From contig RXOD01004350.1 of assembly GCA_005223375.1 (NCBI GenBank), positions 1 through 23,612 on the forward strand: DNA of 23,612 nt, in the 5' to 3' direction. The first letter of the stretch is position 1; every line of letters starts with the position of its first letter. This stretch comes from Amoebophrya sp. AT5.2 (Eukaryota > Sar > Dinophyceae > Syndiniales > Amoebophryaceae). Both the position numbers and the translations under genes were made by a program. Shown piece by piece: positions 1 to 10,535 of the stretch. The notes under the pieces were generated by a model, which saw nothing but the letters and a program-made list of their open reading frames with translations, made no database searches and was not told the origin of the DNA.

Positions 1-48
1 TGCCATTCCTGGACGGGCTCTTAGGAAGTAGTACTGCGAAGTACTGTT

Positions 49-154
49 GAAGTAAAGTAAATTTATGTAGATATTATACGATTTTTAATCGAATAGTAGA
101 CGAGGCATACCGAAGTAAAGTAAGTTTATGTAGATACTAGTAGACGAGGCATAC
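49..154. repeat. Imperfect direct repeat, two copies
   Basis: The 24 bases at 49-72 recur at 112-135 with one mismatch. The 17-base block TAGTAGACGAGGCATAC at 94-110 recurs at 138-154. The first copy carries about 20 extra AT-rich bases between the two blocks. It looks like a tandem duplication followed by a deletion or insertion. It lies at the window edge, so further copies may exist outside. Confidence 0.8.
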
Positions 155-996
155 GGAACTTATTGCATTTATGCTGCTACCTATAGTACTTTGAAGCTCG
201 GCTCGGCGTTTTCTTGAATTTCCCATCTAGTACTTGCTTTTGCTGTTTTGCCTTCACCCTGCCGTACATTAAGAAACGGGAACCAGACACCACAACTTCT
301 TCTTCTAGTAGCCCGCGAACGCAGAAACACAACCAACTGGTCTCGCCCTTCTCACCGCGCTGGAGAACCGCGGAGCCCACCGTCCCGCAGCTGTCCTCGA
401 ACACTACTGCCACTGCTGCTGCACCAGCTAAGTTCTCGCAGCACTTCTACACGCACAAAGGGCAACGCAAGTGACACGCAGAAGACTGAATTGGAAACGC
501 CATCTGTACAAGATGTGCCTCCTCCTGCAGTGCCTGACTCTACATTCGGCGCCAAGTAGCCCAGCACCTCCGAAAAATTTCAAAATCTCTTTTTGAAAAT
601 TGCTGCACCAGCTGGAAAAACCTACGTTGTGTTTCTGTTGTCGTTCGTGCATCTTAATTTTTCTACTATTGACTCAAAATACCTGCTCTGCGGCTCTCGT
701 TGTCGCTGTTCCTTGAATGGATCGACACACTGATCCTTCTTCTCTTGCTCGCTGTGGTTCATCTTGTGTTCTTAGCCTGCGCCCCAGCCTCCAGAAAAGG
801 GTCCAGCCTCTCAATTTCTGTATCGATAACTAAATCCGAAAACCGGTCCCATCTGTCTGTTTGACTCAACCGGCTGAGTCTGGCGAGAGATCCTCTTTGA
901 TTCGGCGAGTCACCCCTGCTGGGCTTTTGCTTTTGATGCCCTCCAGGACCAGTAATTGGTTATGCCCCACACTGCAGTCGGGACTTGTGGGGGCCT

Positions 997-1020
997 TAAA
1001 TCTAAATCTAAATCTAAATC
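997..1020. repeat. TAAATC hexamer microsatellite, 4 units
   Basis: Four perfect TAAATC units stand in non-coding sequence about 0.9 kb upstream of the CK2 beta start. The unit is not a known telomere repeat, and no function can be read from it. Confidence 0.85.
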
Positions 1021-1957
1021 TTGCTGTTTTGCCGCTGCCTGTTCAAAGTAGATTTATCATACACAATTCATCGCCGCGCGGGCAATATAGCGTTTTCGAC
1101 CAACGTCAACACCGATGAACATCTGTTGGATCCTGACTTTCGTTCTCGCGGCCATCTATATTTTCACGGTCTACTTGAGGATCTGTCTTCGTGGAATGCA
1201 TGCAGTTCATCGAGCGGTGGGCATGCTTTGCAGGTAAGGCTGCGCTCTTCCGAGCTGTAGCTGAAAATGCAAAAAATCGTCCAGATCTGGCTGCAGCTCC
1301 GAGAAATCGTTCAAATTGTAGTGATCGTTGATGCATCATCTACTTGTTCATGTTCATTGTTATAAGCCTATCGTGGTCCCCGGCGCGTGCGCCCGCGTGG
1401 TTGTCTCCGTCGCTGTGTCTGTCTCATTCTCAAACAAATGAAACCAACATTACCAACATTCGTGATAATCATGAAATGCTCTCCTTGGTTGCTGCCAGTG
1501 AAGAGTTGTGCTTGTGACTTTCGCACTTCCTTCGTCGGCATTGTACAAGCGCATTCGCACCACGTACTTATAGTTACACTTAACCAAGACCAACGTAACT
1601 TATAATACAACCCTCCCTCTGCCTCTGCCTCTAGGCACGCATCTCACGCCCGCGGCGGCGACCATATAAGCCCAGGCATGGGCAATATAAGTATTGCCGC
1701 GGATGACAAACATCTGCGCCCGGTGAAACGTTTGCGGCTCTAAGCAAAAATGATGGGTATGCTGATAAATTGTACCTGGTCCTCAAGCGTATTCGACGAG
1801 TATCGCAGATTGGTATAACTGCGAGAATCCTGCTCGTCGGTGGACTCCGGCGTCCCTGACCTTCTCCTTGACGCCGAGCTTCAAGTTCAACACATCCAGA
1901 CAACGAACTATCCGATATAGGAGCTGCAGCGCTTTGCCGCGTGGAGATTCCGAAAAA

Positions 1958-3946
1958 ATGCAGTTCCAGGAGGGCCCATCGGAGAGCACCGATGAGTTCT
2001 CCAACAACTCCAACAGCGACATGGGGGACGAGGTACCGATCTTCGAGCACTGCTGGGTCTGGGATTGTATTAAATATGCATCGGCTTCGGATTCGGTGGC
2101 GGTGCTACTTTCTTATATTAGTAATGGCCAGCACATGATCGATCTTCATCAAGAATGCAATCACTCATCACGACAGGTAACATGGATCGAATGGTTCTGC
2201 CATTTGAAGGGAAACGAGTTCTTCGTCGAGATAGAAGACGACTACGTGCAGGACGATTTTAATCTCACGTACTGATTTTGCTTTCCTTTCTCTTCAATTT
2301 GATGAATGATTCATTTGTGTTTACTTTACCTCGACATTGCGATGCGATTCGCTTTGTTTTTTGTTTCAGGAATGAATCACGAGCTCACACAGGTACTTGA
2401 ACAAGGATCTCCAGGAGTACTACGACGTCGACGTATATCGAGAGAGTCTGAATATGATTCTCGATTACGACGACCAGGACGGAGGGGCGGAGACGGATAG
2501 AGGGATGGTGGAACAGGGCGCCCAGTGTCTCTACGGCCTCATACATGCGAGGTAATTCTGAAGCCACGACTGGGACTGCCTTTACACTTTCAAAAAATTC
2601 GATCACACAAATAATTTATCATTATGATATTGCGTCCTCGTCGTGGTCTTGAAACACTCAAAAAATACTCAGGTGGATTCTCACGGCCCGAGGGATGACG
2701 GCGATGATGGACAAGTACAACAATTACGTGTACGGCTCCTGCCCCCTGCTCGATTGCCACGCACAGAACCAGGCAGTGCTTCCGGTGGGCCTAACCGACG
2801 TAGTGGGCCAGTCCGGGGCCAAAGTGTACTGCCCGCGCTGCAAAGAAGTCTTCCACCCAAAAAGCTCAAAGCTAGAGGTACTGTGTTTAGAGCGGAAGCT
2901 TGCGCGATTTCAAATTTTCGCATGAGGCACTGTAAATTTCCGCATTTTGCCCCGGGGAAAAGCATCGGCGTCGCAGCGTGCCGACATCGCTCCGAAAAGG
3001 TACCTCTTGCGCTTGCGACGCAACCTCCCGCCGCCTTGCTTCGTCTATGTTTTTCGGGGATCCTAGTTTCACTCGCTACCGGTACTGGTGGCCGAAGCCG
3101 CAGCCGTGCTCGCAACGAATGCGAACAGAATGCGCGACCGGGTTTAGATACTTCGCGTCAGTTCTGCAAATTTGTTTGCCATTACATCAGGACCATTGCA
3201 CATCTGACGCGGGGGGTCAAAAATTGCCTGGAAATGTGCTAGCAAAATCGTAGTGGCCTGCAAAATGCTGCAAAAATCGTAGTGGCCAAAGTGTACTGCC
3301 CGCGCTGCAAAGAATCTTGGGTGTGCTAGCAAAATGCGCTGCAAAAAGCTCAAAGCTAGAGGTACCGTGTGTACCCTTTGGAGGTCGTGCCAGGGCTTGG
3401 TAAAAAAATGTAGGGTGTACTGCTTGCTATCGCTGTGCACGACGAAGCCGAAGGCCAAGAACGAACATTAAAATTAGAGTCTCATCGAAAAAGCAACTAC
3501 CAATACCAATACCAATATTCGTACTTCGCAGGTGATAGATGGTGCATTTTTCGGGACGTCCTTCTGCCACCTCTTCTTCCTGATTTACCCCCATCTGAAG
3601 CCATCCAGCGAGCCGCGCAACTACATACCCCGAATATTCGGATTCAAAGTACTTTGTCATTTCCGACCTGTGGATGTCGTTGTCATTCATTGATTTATGC
3701 TGCTTTTTCCTGCTTTTCATACATCTTGTTCTCCCTCAGCTTGATCTCCAAATCGTCGCCGACTTTTAGGCCTCAATCAAACCGCATGCCCACGCATCAC
3801 AGGTCGCTGCGCATGTAAGGACGAGCCTGCGGGTGCAGGCAGCGAAAAAGGCTATGCGGGACAAGGATGCGACGAAGGAAAAAAAAGCCCAAGACAAGGC
3901 TGCAGCGGACTCAAAAATGGGCGGCGAACAAGAGTCCTCGTCGTAG
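1958..3946 (+). CDS. CSNK2B: Casein kinase 2 regulatory (beta) subunit, 6 exons
   Basis: Exons are 1958-2032, 2177-2268, 2393-2551, 2673-2877, 3532-3648 and 3803-3946. They join in frame to 263 residues ending at TAG. The product is the beta subunit that dimerises and holds CK2 catalytic subunits in the tetrameric Ser/Thr kinase. Visible hallmarks are an acidic/Ser N terminus, [14 protein letters not shown] starting exon 2, an RESL sequence (R72-L75) at the family's destruction-box position, LYGLIHAR, and a zinc finger with C132, C137, C162 and C165 (CPLLDC and CPRC), the dimer interface. DGAFFGTSF and IPRIFGFK follow. Family similarity spans exons 2-5, which fixes those junctions. Exon 6, a Lys/Ala/Glu-rich tail ending in serines, is chosen by phase and acceptor and is less certain. 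M1 is the first ATG in an upstream-open frame. Intron 4 (654 bp) is about five times longer than the others and contains a copy of the exon 4 end. Confidence 0.93.
3235..3365 (+). repeat. Decayed copy of the CK2 beta exon 4 end, inside intron 4
   Basis: The 31 bases at 2817-2847, coding for the second Cys pair of the zinc finger, recur exactly at 3284-3314. The 24 bases at 2858-2881, spanning the exon 4 donor, recur exactly at 3342-3365. Between these blocks the copy has unrelated bases that put an in-frame TAG after ...KESWVC. Two smaller repeats are nested here: a 15-base block at 3244-3258 and 3273-3287, and a 14-base block at 3235-3248 and 3322-3335. The copy keeps a GAG|GTAC donor but has no clear pyrimidine-rich acceptor before it, so it is probably not spliced in. 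Confidence 0.85.
3498..3515. repeat. TACCAA hexamer run, 3 units
   Basis: Three TACCAA units sit about 16 bases before the acceptor of CK2 beta intron 4. This is short and may be chance or slippage. Confidence 0.6.
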
Positions 3947-4824
3947 CAACGAGCTGAGGATGACGTATAGTCAACGCGCGCTATTGAAGCAATAAATGCG
4001 AACGCGTTCGCGTTGTAAGAACCTGAGGCCGATCCTGCTGAATACTTTTCCATTTTCAACTGCACGAGCCTGATTCGTAGCCGGCCGAGCTGGACTTGAC
4101 ATCCAATCGATCCGGGAGAAGATGAACCACACTGAAAAACAAGACTCCTGGACCTGGAGATGAGTCGGCTATTGGCGCAAACTTTTATTTCGACTTGACA
4201 ATGACACTCGACGACGACACAAAGGAAAGTAAAGAGAACAATGAAAGCAACAAAGGAAACACACCCCATAGCCGGCAGGTTCGCTGAATGCAACCAGACA
4301 CGTCCGCAGGAGCGCCCCGGCATGAGACAGCTCACCCGAAGATGTTCCGCTTCCGATCAAGGACCGACCGATGTCGTTCGTGCTCCTGCTCTGTCAGTGT
4401 CACTGTGTAGTACCTATTTTGTGATAGTGATACGAGTAGATAATCGCATACGCATCTTCGCTTTCATGATAGAAGACACATGATCGATCGTAATAAAATA
4501 ATTTCGCTCGAGAAGAGCGACCAGCACTGTCTTCTCTGCAGCGAGAGCGAACATGTAGTTGCGGAGCCGAAGAAAGAGAGTCGGTTCGCGTTCGACCACA
4601 CGGGGCAGTAGTTCTGAAATGATCTAATCGGGTTCGGGGAACGCAAGAGGTGGGTCGGGTCGTGATCAAAGGTTCGGAACGACGACTGAAGGTGAAGATA
4701 CAAACATGAGCGTTGGCGGAGGCTAGCATTCTTTTACATCAGGTTTTTTTGCAACAGTTTGAGCTTCAGCTACAGCATACTCAGTTGATTCTACCATCTC
4801 GAGAAGGTCCGCGAAACGTCGATA
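3947..4824. other. Intergenic region, CK2 beta to Cys-rich gene
   Basis: I see no supported gene. Reverse-strand open frames here are low-complexity, and one runs antisense into the last CK2 beta exon. A T-run at about 4744-4750 and a CTCAG at 4780-4784 look like an acceptor, but the frame of the next gene has a TGA just after it. An unseen 5' exon is therefore possible but not shown. Confidence 0.4.
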
Positions 4825-5868
4825 ATGGGTTGGTCGGTGTATCTTTTCGTTGATTCACCCTCCTCCTGGCAGAGGAGCGGCGACTTTCACAGCGGCCACG
4901 AGGAACCTATGGTGTTGAGTTCCGTTTCACACTGCGGAATTAGAGCGGCTTTCCCGTCGGAGTCGCACGCGTCGAGTTATCACCGCGAATGGTCCTCTGC
5001 GAATTTCGTCCCTAGGAGGCAGCATCACCGTACCCGCCAGTTTTGCCGTTCCACCACGTTTGCCGATACCTCCGCTGACGAGGATATCCCCCCCGACGCG
5101 TGCGAGCCCGGCGGCACTCTCGTGAAATCTACCCGCGACGTCCTCGGCGGCGGTGATCAAACTAGCTACTCCCTCTGCTACGAGCCCAGCTCTCCTCGCG
5201 ACAAGATGTCGCACCTGAAGTGCGACACCGGAACGTTCCACCAGAGGAAGAAGAAAATGCAGTGCTGCAAAGATCCCGCCTTGAAAGGGAAAGCGTTGGT
5301 GGCAGGACAGAAGAAAGCAAGCATGTGCGGGGATACGATGGCCGAGTACTACCACGACGGTGGGGTTTTGAAATACACGAGCGGCACCTCGTGCGAGCCG
5401 CAGTCGGCGAGAAACACGAAGTGGGGCCGGTGGTTTTTGACAAAGGGCTGTCACGCGAATGATCCGGACTTTTTCAAGCCGGTGAAGGTGGGAGATGAAG
5501 CATGCAGGGGCGAGCAGGGGACGCTGATTTTGAGGAGGGACGACGTGGACAACCCGGAGAAGTACGAATTTTGTCCAGCAGGAACCGCCCCGATCGGGAA
5601 AACTCGTCCTGATGTTGGTGGAGATGCTGACGCTTCTGCTTCTGGAGCGGAAGCAGGTGGAGCTGGAGGAAGCTTGAGCAGCAACGAAAGGCCGTACCAC
5701 AGCTGGGAGTGTCGGGGCGGCCGAGAGACGTCACTGACGGAGGAATTCTGCTGCAACATTGGCGGGAAGGAGCGATGCGTCGGCTCGTTCAATGACGCGG
5801 AGCAGGCTCCCTCGGCGTGTTCATGCGAGCCAAACCAAACGCCGATGAACCTGGCACAGTTTCTATGA
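4825..5868 (+). CDS. Cysteine-rich protein with internal repeat, unknown function
   Basis: Single open frame of 347 residues from ATG to TGA, not recognised as a known family. It has 18 cysteines, nearly all after residue 90. Two halves share a cysteine pattern. Residues 93-148 have C93, C118, C133 and a C147-C148 pair. Residues 227-310 have C227, C250, C296 and a C309-C310 pair. Both halves begin with a C-x-x-x-x-GTL or C-x-x-G-GTL type turn and contain an R-D-V or D-D-V stretch. The second half carries a Gly/Ala/Ser-rich insert. Such spacing suggests disulfide-bonded extracellular or lumenal modules. However, the N terminus (MGWSVYLFVDSPSSW) is not a convincing signal peptide, so a 5' exon may be missing or the first 80 residues may not be coding. 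The gene is flanked by ordinary intergenic DNA. Confidence 0.65.
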   Translation: MGWSVYLFVDSPSSWQRSGDFHSGHEEPMVLSSVSHCGIRAAFPSESHASSYHREWSSANFVPRRQHHRTRQFCRSTTFADTSADEDIPPDACEPGGTLVKSTRDVLGGGDQTSYSLCYEPSSPRDKMSHLKCDTGTFHQRKKKMQCCKDPALKGKALVAGQKKASMCGDTMAEYYHDGGVLKYTSGTSCEPQSARNTKWGRWFLTKGCHANDPDFFKPVKVGDEACRGEQGTLILRRDDVDNPEKYEFCPAGTAPIGKTRPDVGGDADASASGAEAGGAGGSLSSNERPYHSWECRGGRETSLTEEFCCNIGGKERCVGSFNDAEQAPSACSCEPNQTPMNLAQFL

Positions 5869-6502
5869 TTCATTTACTTTGGCGACAGGGCGATTGCTCG
5901 TGAAGCCTGATCCCGACGTAGAAATCAAACCGACGAGGAACCATGTTGGCAATCGTACAAAAAGACAAAGGCACGGCCTCGTCCAGCGGCCAGCGCGAAC
6001 GACCAATGATCTTCGACGAATCGGAATCCTCCAGCCCCCTGTTAAAGATCCATCGTGAACACTCATGGATGAACTTCGTTGTCGCTTGCAATTTTGTTGC
6101 AGAATTTCGACGATCAGAACCAAAACAAAGACCTTCCTACTTACTACATTTTTCGGACGTCTTTCATTTTGCAACCGCCACCTTGCTTCTCTTCGTGTGG
6201 CTGTGACAACTCTGATCTATCTTGGTTGTTGAAGATCGGATTAGGTTCGGAATCAGATCCATTTCCATCCGTGCCAGTGCTAGAAGAACCAGGCATATTA
6301 ACAAAGAATCGATCCCGATCCATTCAGCGTCCCAGATCCAAACTTGGCCATGATCGTCCGTCTAGTACCAGCTTGTTATTCTCTTTCGCAGGCGGCGGCC
6401 AACAACCAGGAAAAGTCTGTCTTCATAGCGACCAAAAATAAAAGTCGAACTACTTCCAGCTAAAATTTGAAGATCAAGTTCAAGTCAAGTGAGCACCAAA
6501 CT
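5869..6502. other. Intergenic region, Cys-rich gene to neuroguidin-like gene
   Basis: No gene is supported. Short open frames on both strands lack domain-like sequence. AT-rich sequence near 6430-6475 directly precedes the start of the next gene. Nothing else was seen. Confidence 0.4.
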
Positions 6503-7663
6503 ATGCCGCGCAATACTCCAGAGAACGAGAAGGCGGGCTCGTCCTCCTCCGAGGCAGCGACCTCAAGCGACCCGCACCTCGCCACATTACTTGCAGCGGT
6601 ACGCGATCTGCAAAAGAGCTGTGGCGACGCATCGAATTCCTCGTCATCAACATTTCAAGCTGCAGGTGGCCGCATGCCCTTCCTGGATGCGAAAGCGCAG
6701 CTCCTCCTCCAGTATTTGATCGAGCTCGCCAACTACCTCACGGGCAGCGCCACGGAGAAGAACTTCGAGACCTTGTATCGTATCCGCCTAGCGTTCCAAC
6801 GAGTAAAGAATTTGGACGGAAAACTGCAGTACAGCGTTCAAAAACTGCTCGATAAAGCTGCATCGGCTGGGGAAGGCGGTGGAAATGCAAAAACTAGTGG
6901 CACCGCGCGACCTGGAGCGAGGCTCGCACAGGGCAGCATCTTGGCGGCTGATGAGAAGGTGGAGGAAGGACCCAATGAATGGGGTGCAGGGGAACAAAAG
7001 GATGAGGTCTACAGACCTCCGAAGATCACCGCAATGGAGTATGGGGGATACGAAAACAGCGTGAAGAAAGCAGAGAGAGAGCTGGCAAGGGAGGAACGAC
7101 GCTTGAAAAACACGCAGATGTTCGCAGCACTGAGGGAAGTTGCGGCCGACGGAGCAGACGATGCTGTCGAGGTACCACTTGTTCATACTTCTATCTGACT
7201 TCTGTAGCACTTCTTCGCTAAAAACGCGCACCAGGCACAAACGAGTCGTTTGTTTCATCTGAATGACCTCTACTAACAGGTTGCTGGAAGCACCGCTTCC
7301 GGCCGTTCAAACGAGGTGGAAAAGTTGCTGCGCAAGCAGAACGAACGCCGCGCGTATGAGGAGGACAATCTGGTCCGGCTGCGGCAGACGAAACAGGATA
7401 AGAAGGACGCGACACGGCTGAAGCAACTGCGGCAGCAGGGCGGCGGATCCGAGGGCGCAATGGGGCTGCGCGATCTGTTGAAGGAGGTCGACTCGTTCGC
7501 ACACAGCGGTGAGAAACTGAAGTCGTACAAAAAAGCGAAAGATAAGGTCGGGGAACTTGCCGCCGTGCGAAAAGAAGCGGCGGGAGCGGCGAAAGCTGGC
7601 GGAAAACGCGGCGGGGGGAAGGGCGCGATGAAAGGAGGCGGGAAAAACAGACAACGACGATGA
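6503..7663 (+). CDS. NGDN: Neuroguidin/Lcp5-like Sas10-C1D family protein, 2 exons
   Basis: Exons 6503-7171 and 7280-7663 join in phase 0 to 350 residues. Known family members (Lcp5/neuroguidin) are nucleolar factors of the small-subunit processome, needed for early 18S rRNA maturation. The Sas10/Utp3/C1D-type helical domain is at about 58-127, running from PFLDAKAQLLLQYLIELANY to LDGKLQYSVQKLLDKA; the LD-x-KLQY-x-x-x-KLL signature is typical. A YRPPKITAMEYGG segment at about 170-182 matches the conserved post-domain motif of neuroguidin proteins. A charged coiled-coil region and a basic Lys/Gly-rich C terminus (GGKRGGGKGAMKGGGKNRQRR) follow, as expected for an rRNA-associated protein. ATG at 6503 is the first in frame. 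The intron is GAG|GTACCA...AACAG|GTTGCT, 108 bp, and the frame continues directly into coil-forming sequence. Confidence 0.85.
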
Positions 7664-8542
7664 AAATCAATGCAGAGACCGCCTCTGTCACTCGTGCCTG
7701 GCGTACTTGTATATCGCTCCGCAAACGCAGCTGAACCTGAAGAACAGAATCTACTACAATGAATGGATACGAAAATGACCGTCGCGGTCGCGATCAACCT
7801 CTACCTTGCTGTGGTCTTTCGCAATGAATCAGAACCACATGTCATCATGGCTCTTGACATGCAGCTACAGAAGAATTTCCTTTGCGTGCCCGTGTCGCCG
7901 CGACGCGTTGTCTTGTTTTATTCACAAAAATATCTCGACGTGGTCGTCGTCGTGAAGATTAGTTTCGGCCCCCTCCTTCGTGGTATTGTTTCTCTTCCGT
8001 GCGCCTGCGCGTTCACCAAAAATGAATGTCACTTTCACTTCTACGTCTACTCCGTTGCGTCAGATGTTTACTCCTCCGTGTGGTGACCGCGAAGAGTTGG
8101 AGTTCCGATGCCGTTCCTTCCGAACAAGATCGGTCGTGTATTTTGCTGGATGCGCGAGCTTCATCTTTTCGCTTTTATTTTTGCAAACTGCAAAGCGAAT
8201 TCTGGGGCGTCAATTGTGGACACTTTCCGAGGTGTTTTTTCTACGCCTCTTACTCTTTTCTTTGGGAATTGATTCAAAAGGCAGCGGCAGCCCATACGTA
8301 CTCTAACTATACCTCACGTAGCCACGCACATATCGGTAACGTAAACGGACCCATCTAGACCTACTTTGAACAAATCATACATCAAGTTTTTCACGACGAC
8401 CCCAACCGGGCAGTTTTCTACAACCGCGCCTCGCAACACACACGTCGCATAATTCGACGCAGTCATAGCGTTAGGCACAGCTGCCTCAACCTCAACCAGG
8501 GAAACAAGAAACAAGCACCGCTGAAATCGAAAAGTCCTCGAG
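7664..8542. other. Intergenic region, neuroguidin-like gene to SGNH-like gene
   Basis: About 880 bases without a supported gene. Open frames on both strands are short, with no recognisable motif. No repeat or RNA gene was recognised. Confidence 0.4.
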
Positions 8543-10535
8543 ATGTTAACGAACCTGCGGAATTTGCCGGATGAGGTGGTGTACAGCGCGGAGGCGTACT
8601 CAACGATCAAGCCGTTGAAGCACATCCCCGCGACTTTGGACAAGGCGCATGAGCTTTCCGGCCCCGAGTTTCAAACCGCGGACTACAAGGTGTTTCACAA
8701 TGTGGATGGCCAGATCGTTCCGGAGGAGCGGGAGCACCCGGGACCGGGCTACCAAGTCTGCGCGCTGTTCCAGTCGGGCAAGTGCAACAATTTCTCCGCG
8801 TATCCGGACCGACTGCGCCGCGGAGACCCGATGGGCGAGTGGGGATCGCGTACTGCCTTCTATTCATTGCGGTCCTTTGACGTTGCAACAAAATTTTTTG
8901 GCTCCACCTCTGGTACTCGCACTAGTACACCCATAGTACTCAAACAAGAACTCGAATTATAATCGCAAATGCCATAGATTAATTATGCATTTGCATTTCT
9001 TTGCAACTCCAAGACGACGCGAAGAGGAAGATGATCCTGCATTCCTACCGTAGCGTTTCAGTTTCCCAAAGAAAAACAATTCTTCTTCTCCTCAACATAC
9101 AGACGGCGTGTGCGAGGAGTGTTGGCAGCGGCGCAAGGCTTTGAAACAGCGCGGGCTGCCCGACATGGGGAACGAGGGGAGTCCTTTTCGCAAGAAGGTC
9201 GAGAGCGACTTGAACCAGCTGATCCCCGTAGTCCCCTCCTTCGATCGAGAGCCCATCGGGTCTATCGTTTTCTTCGGCGACATGTTCGCGCCGCGCATCC
9301 AGGAGCCGCGCGGGCAACAGGTGCGGCTCCCTCGGTTCAACACGATCAGGTACTCGCAGCGGCTCGCGCAGGACAAGGAGGGCAACTGGCGCCGGGTGCG
9401 GAAGGAAGCGCTGCCCGGCGGCGTGCTAGGCACGGGAGAGCAGCAGCTTCATGGCGGCACATCAAACCCATCAAACGCGGGCGGCGTGAACAGCGCAAAC
9501 TTCGGAAGCGCGGACGACCACTTCTCGTTCGACAGCGTGAAATACGTGGACGTGCACGACGGCTCGCATTTCCTTCTGTCCGCGCAGGACCTCGCGCAAT
9601 CCGTGTTCGAGCACTGGCAGCGCGACGTGAGCGGGAAGTGTGCGCCGGGAATCCTGACCCTCGTGCACAACCTCGACCCCGACTGCGTGGTGATCTCCGC
9701 GGGGCACCTGGATTTGACCGAGGGCTGCTCCGCCAAGGACGTGTTCGTCGCGACGAAGATCCTGGGCGAGCAGGCTTTGAAGGTGCCGCGGAGGAACCCG
9801 GGGGTGCAGCCGGAGCGGAAAATCGTGTACATGGCGGTGCCGGTGACGCCGACGCTGAAGGCGTTCCCGGACATGCTGCGGCGGCGGCACATGGTGCTCG
9901 AGCGGCTGAACCACCTGGCGCGGATGGACCCGCGCGTGAGGGTGCTGCAGGCCTTCGAGGGGCGGCAGGTCTCCGGCGGGCACTTCGCGCGGCCGACCTC
10001 GATGCTGACGGAGGAAGAACACGCGTTCGCGATCAACTCGATCCTAAGACAGCTGAAGATCCGCGACGGGGAGTGCGTGAAGACGCGGGGAGTGCTGGAG
10101 GACGACCTGGTGGAGGGAGGCCCCTGCCTGACGCCACGGTACGACGAGGAGGCGCGGGCGGCGGAAAACGCGGCGTTCCTGGAAAAGATGGGCGTGCGCT
10201 TCGAGGGAGTAGACGAGGTGGGTGCCGGCGGCGGTGGAGGAGAAGCAGGTCCGGCGGGCGAGGGTGATACTTCTGCGCGTGGTGATGTGGACAAAGAAGT
10301 ACAAAAGCAAGCTGGAGATGAAAATGCAGTTGCAGACGGCCAGCAGCCAGCAGAAGGAGGGGAGCAAGTAGGTGCGCCAACGCTACTGGAAACAGAAGGT
10401 CGCGAAATGGCAGCGGTGGTAGTAGAGGGAGAGCAGGAGAAGCAGGGGCCAGAAGCGGTGGACGTCGGTGATGCAGCAGTTGGTATTGTTGAGAACGCGG
10501 CAGGCGGCGAACAACCAGCTGCTGCAGAATCATGA
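8543..10535 (+). CDS. SGNH-hydrolase-like protein with acidic tail, 2 exons
   Basis: Exons 8543-8849 and 9103-10535 join (C|GTACTG...ATACAG|AC, phase 1) to 579 residues. Four cysteines, C73 and C81 before the intron and C106 and C109 after it (CALFQSGKC and GVCEEC), could bind zinc and support the splice. Residues about 155-415 resemble an SGNH/GDSL hydrolase fold: a strand then GDM (161-163) where the family has GDS, DCVVISAGHLDL (H304, D306) at the GxND block, and GGH at 396 followed by a helix at the DxxH block. The nucleophile Ser is replaced by Met and the block III Asn is absent. If the assignment is right, the protein is probably not a classical esterase. Residues after about 440 are Gly/Ala/Glu/Gln-rich and low-complexity. 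The fold call is by eye only; the gene itself is well supported by the long frame and length. Confidence 0.72.

Larger units (their letters stand above)
1..1957. other. Non-coding region upstream of CK2 beta
   Basis: No coding exon could be supported on either strand. The short open frames here are low-complexity, lack recognisable domains and do not link through plausible splice sites. The stretch holds a direct repeat at 49-154, a TAAATC hexamer run at 997-1020 and a CTCTGC-type pyrimidine run near 1616-1635. The frame of the CK2 beta start is open upstream back to about 1770 but has no ATG in it, so 5' UTR probably lies in the last few hundred bases. No tRNA or rRNA was recognised. Confidence 0.5.

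Noticed and set aside
997..1020. Possible internal telomere-like repeat
   Set aside because: The TAAATC unit does not match TTTAGGG, TTAGGG or TTGGGG type repeats on either strand and has only four copies.
2261..2400. CK2 beta intron 2 ending at 2370, giving a GMNHELTQ exon start
   Set aside because: It needs a non-AG acceptor and then breaks frame with the conserved downstream exon. The acceptor at 2391-2392 is canonical and gives FNLTYLNKDLQ in frame.
3649..3776. Alternative last exon of CK2 beta starting after CTCAG near 3740, ending [10 protein letters not shown]
   Set aside because: It is possible by phase, but the acceptor at 3801-3802 fits the AG|GT habit of this gene and yields a tail aligned with the family's post-GFK region.
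3766..4335. 189-residue reverse-strand frame with a signal-peptide-like hydrophobic stretch
   Set aside because: It overlaps the last CK2 beta exon on the other strand, and outside one hydrophobic run it is low-complexity with no domain. It could be revisited if antisense transcripts exist.
4927..5700. 257-residue reverse-strand open frame
   Set aside because: Antisense to the Cys-rich gene. The forward frame is longer and has a patterned cysteine repeat.
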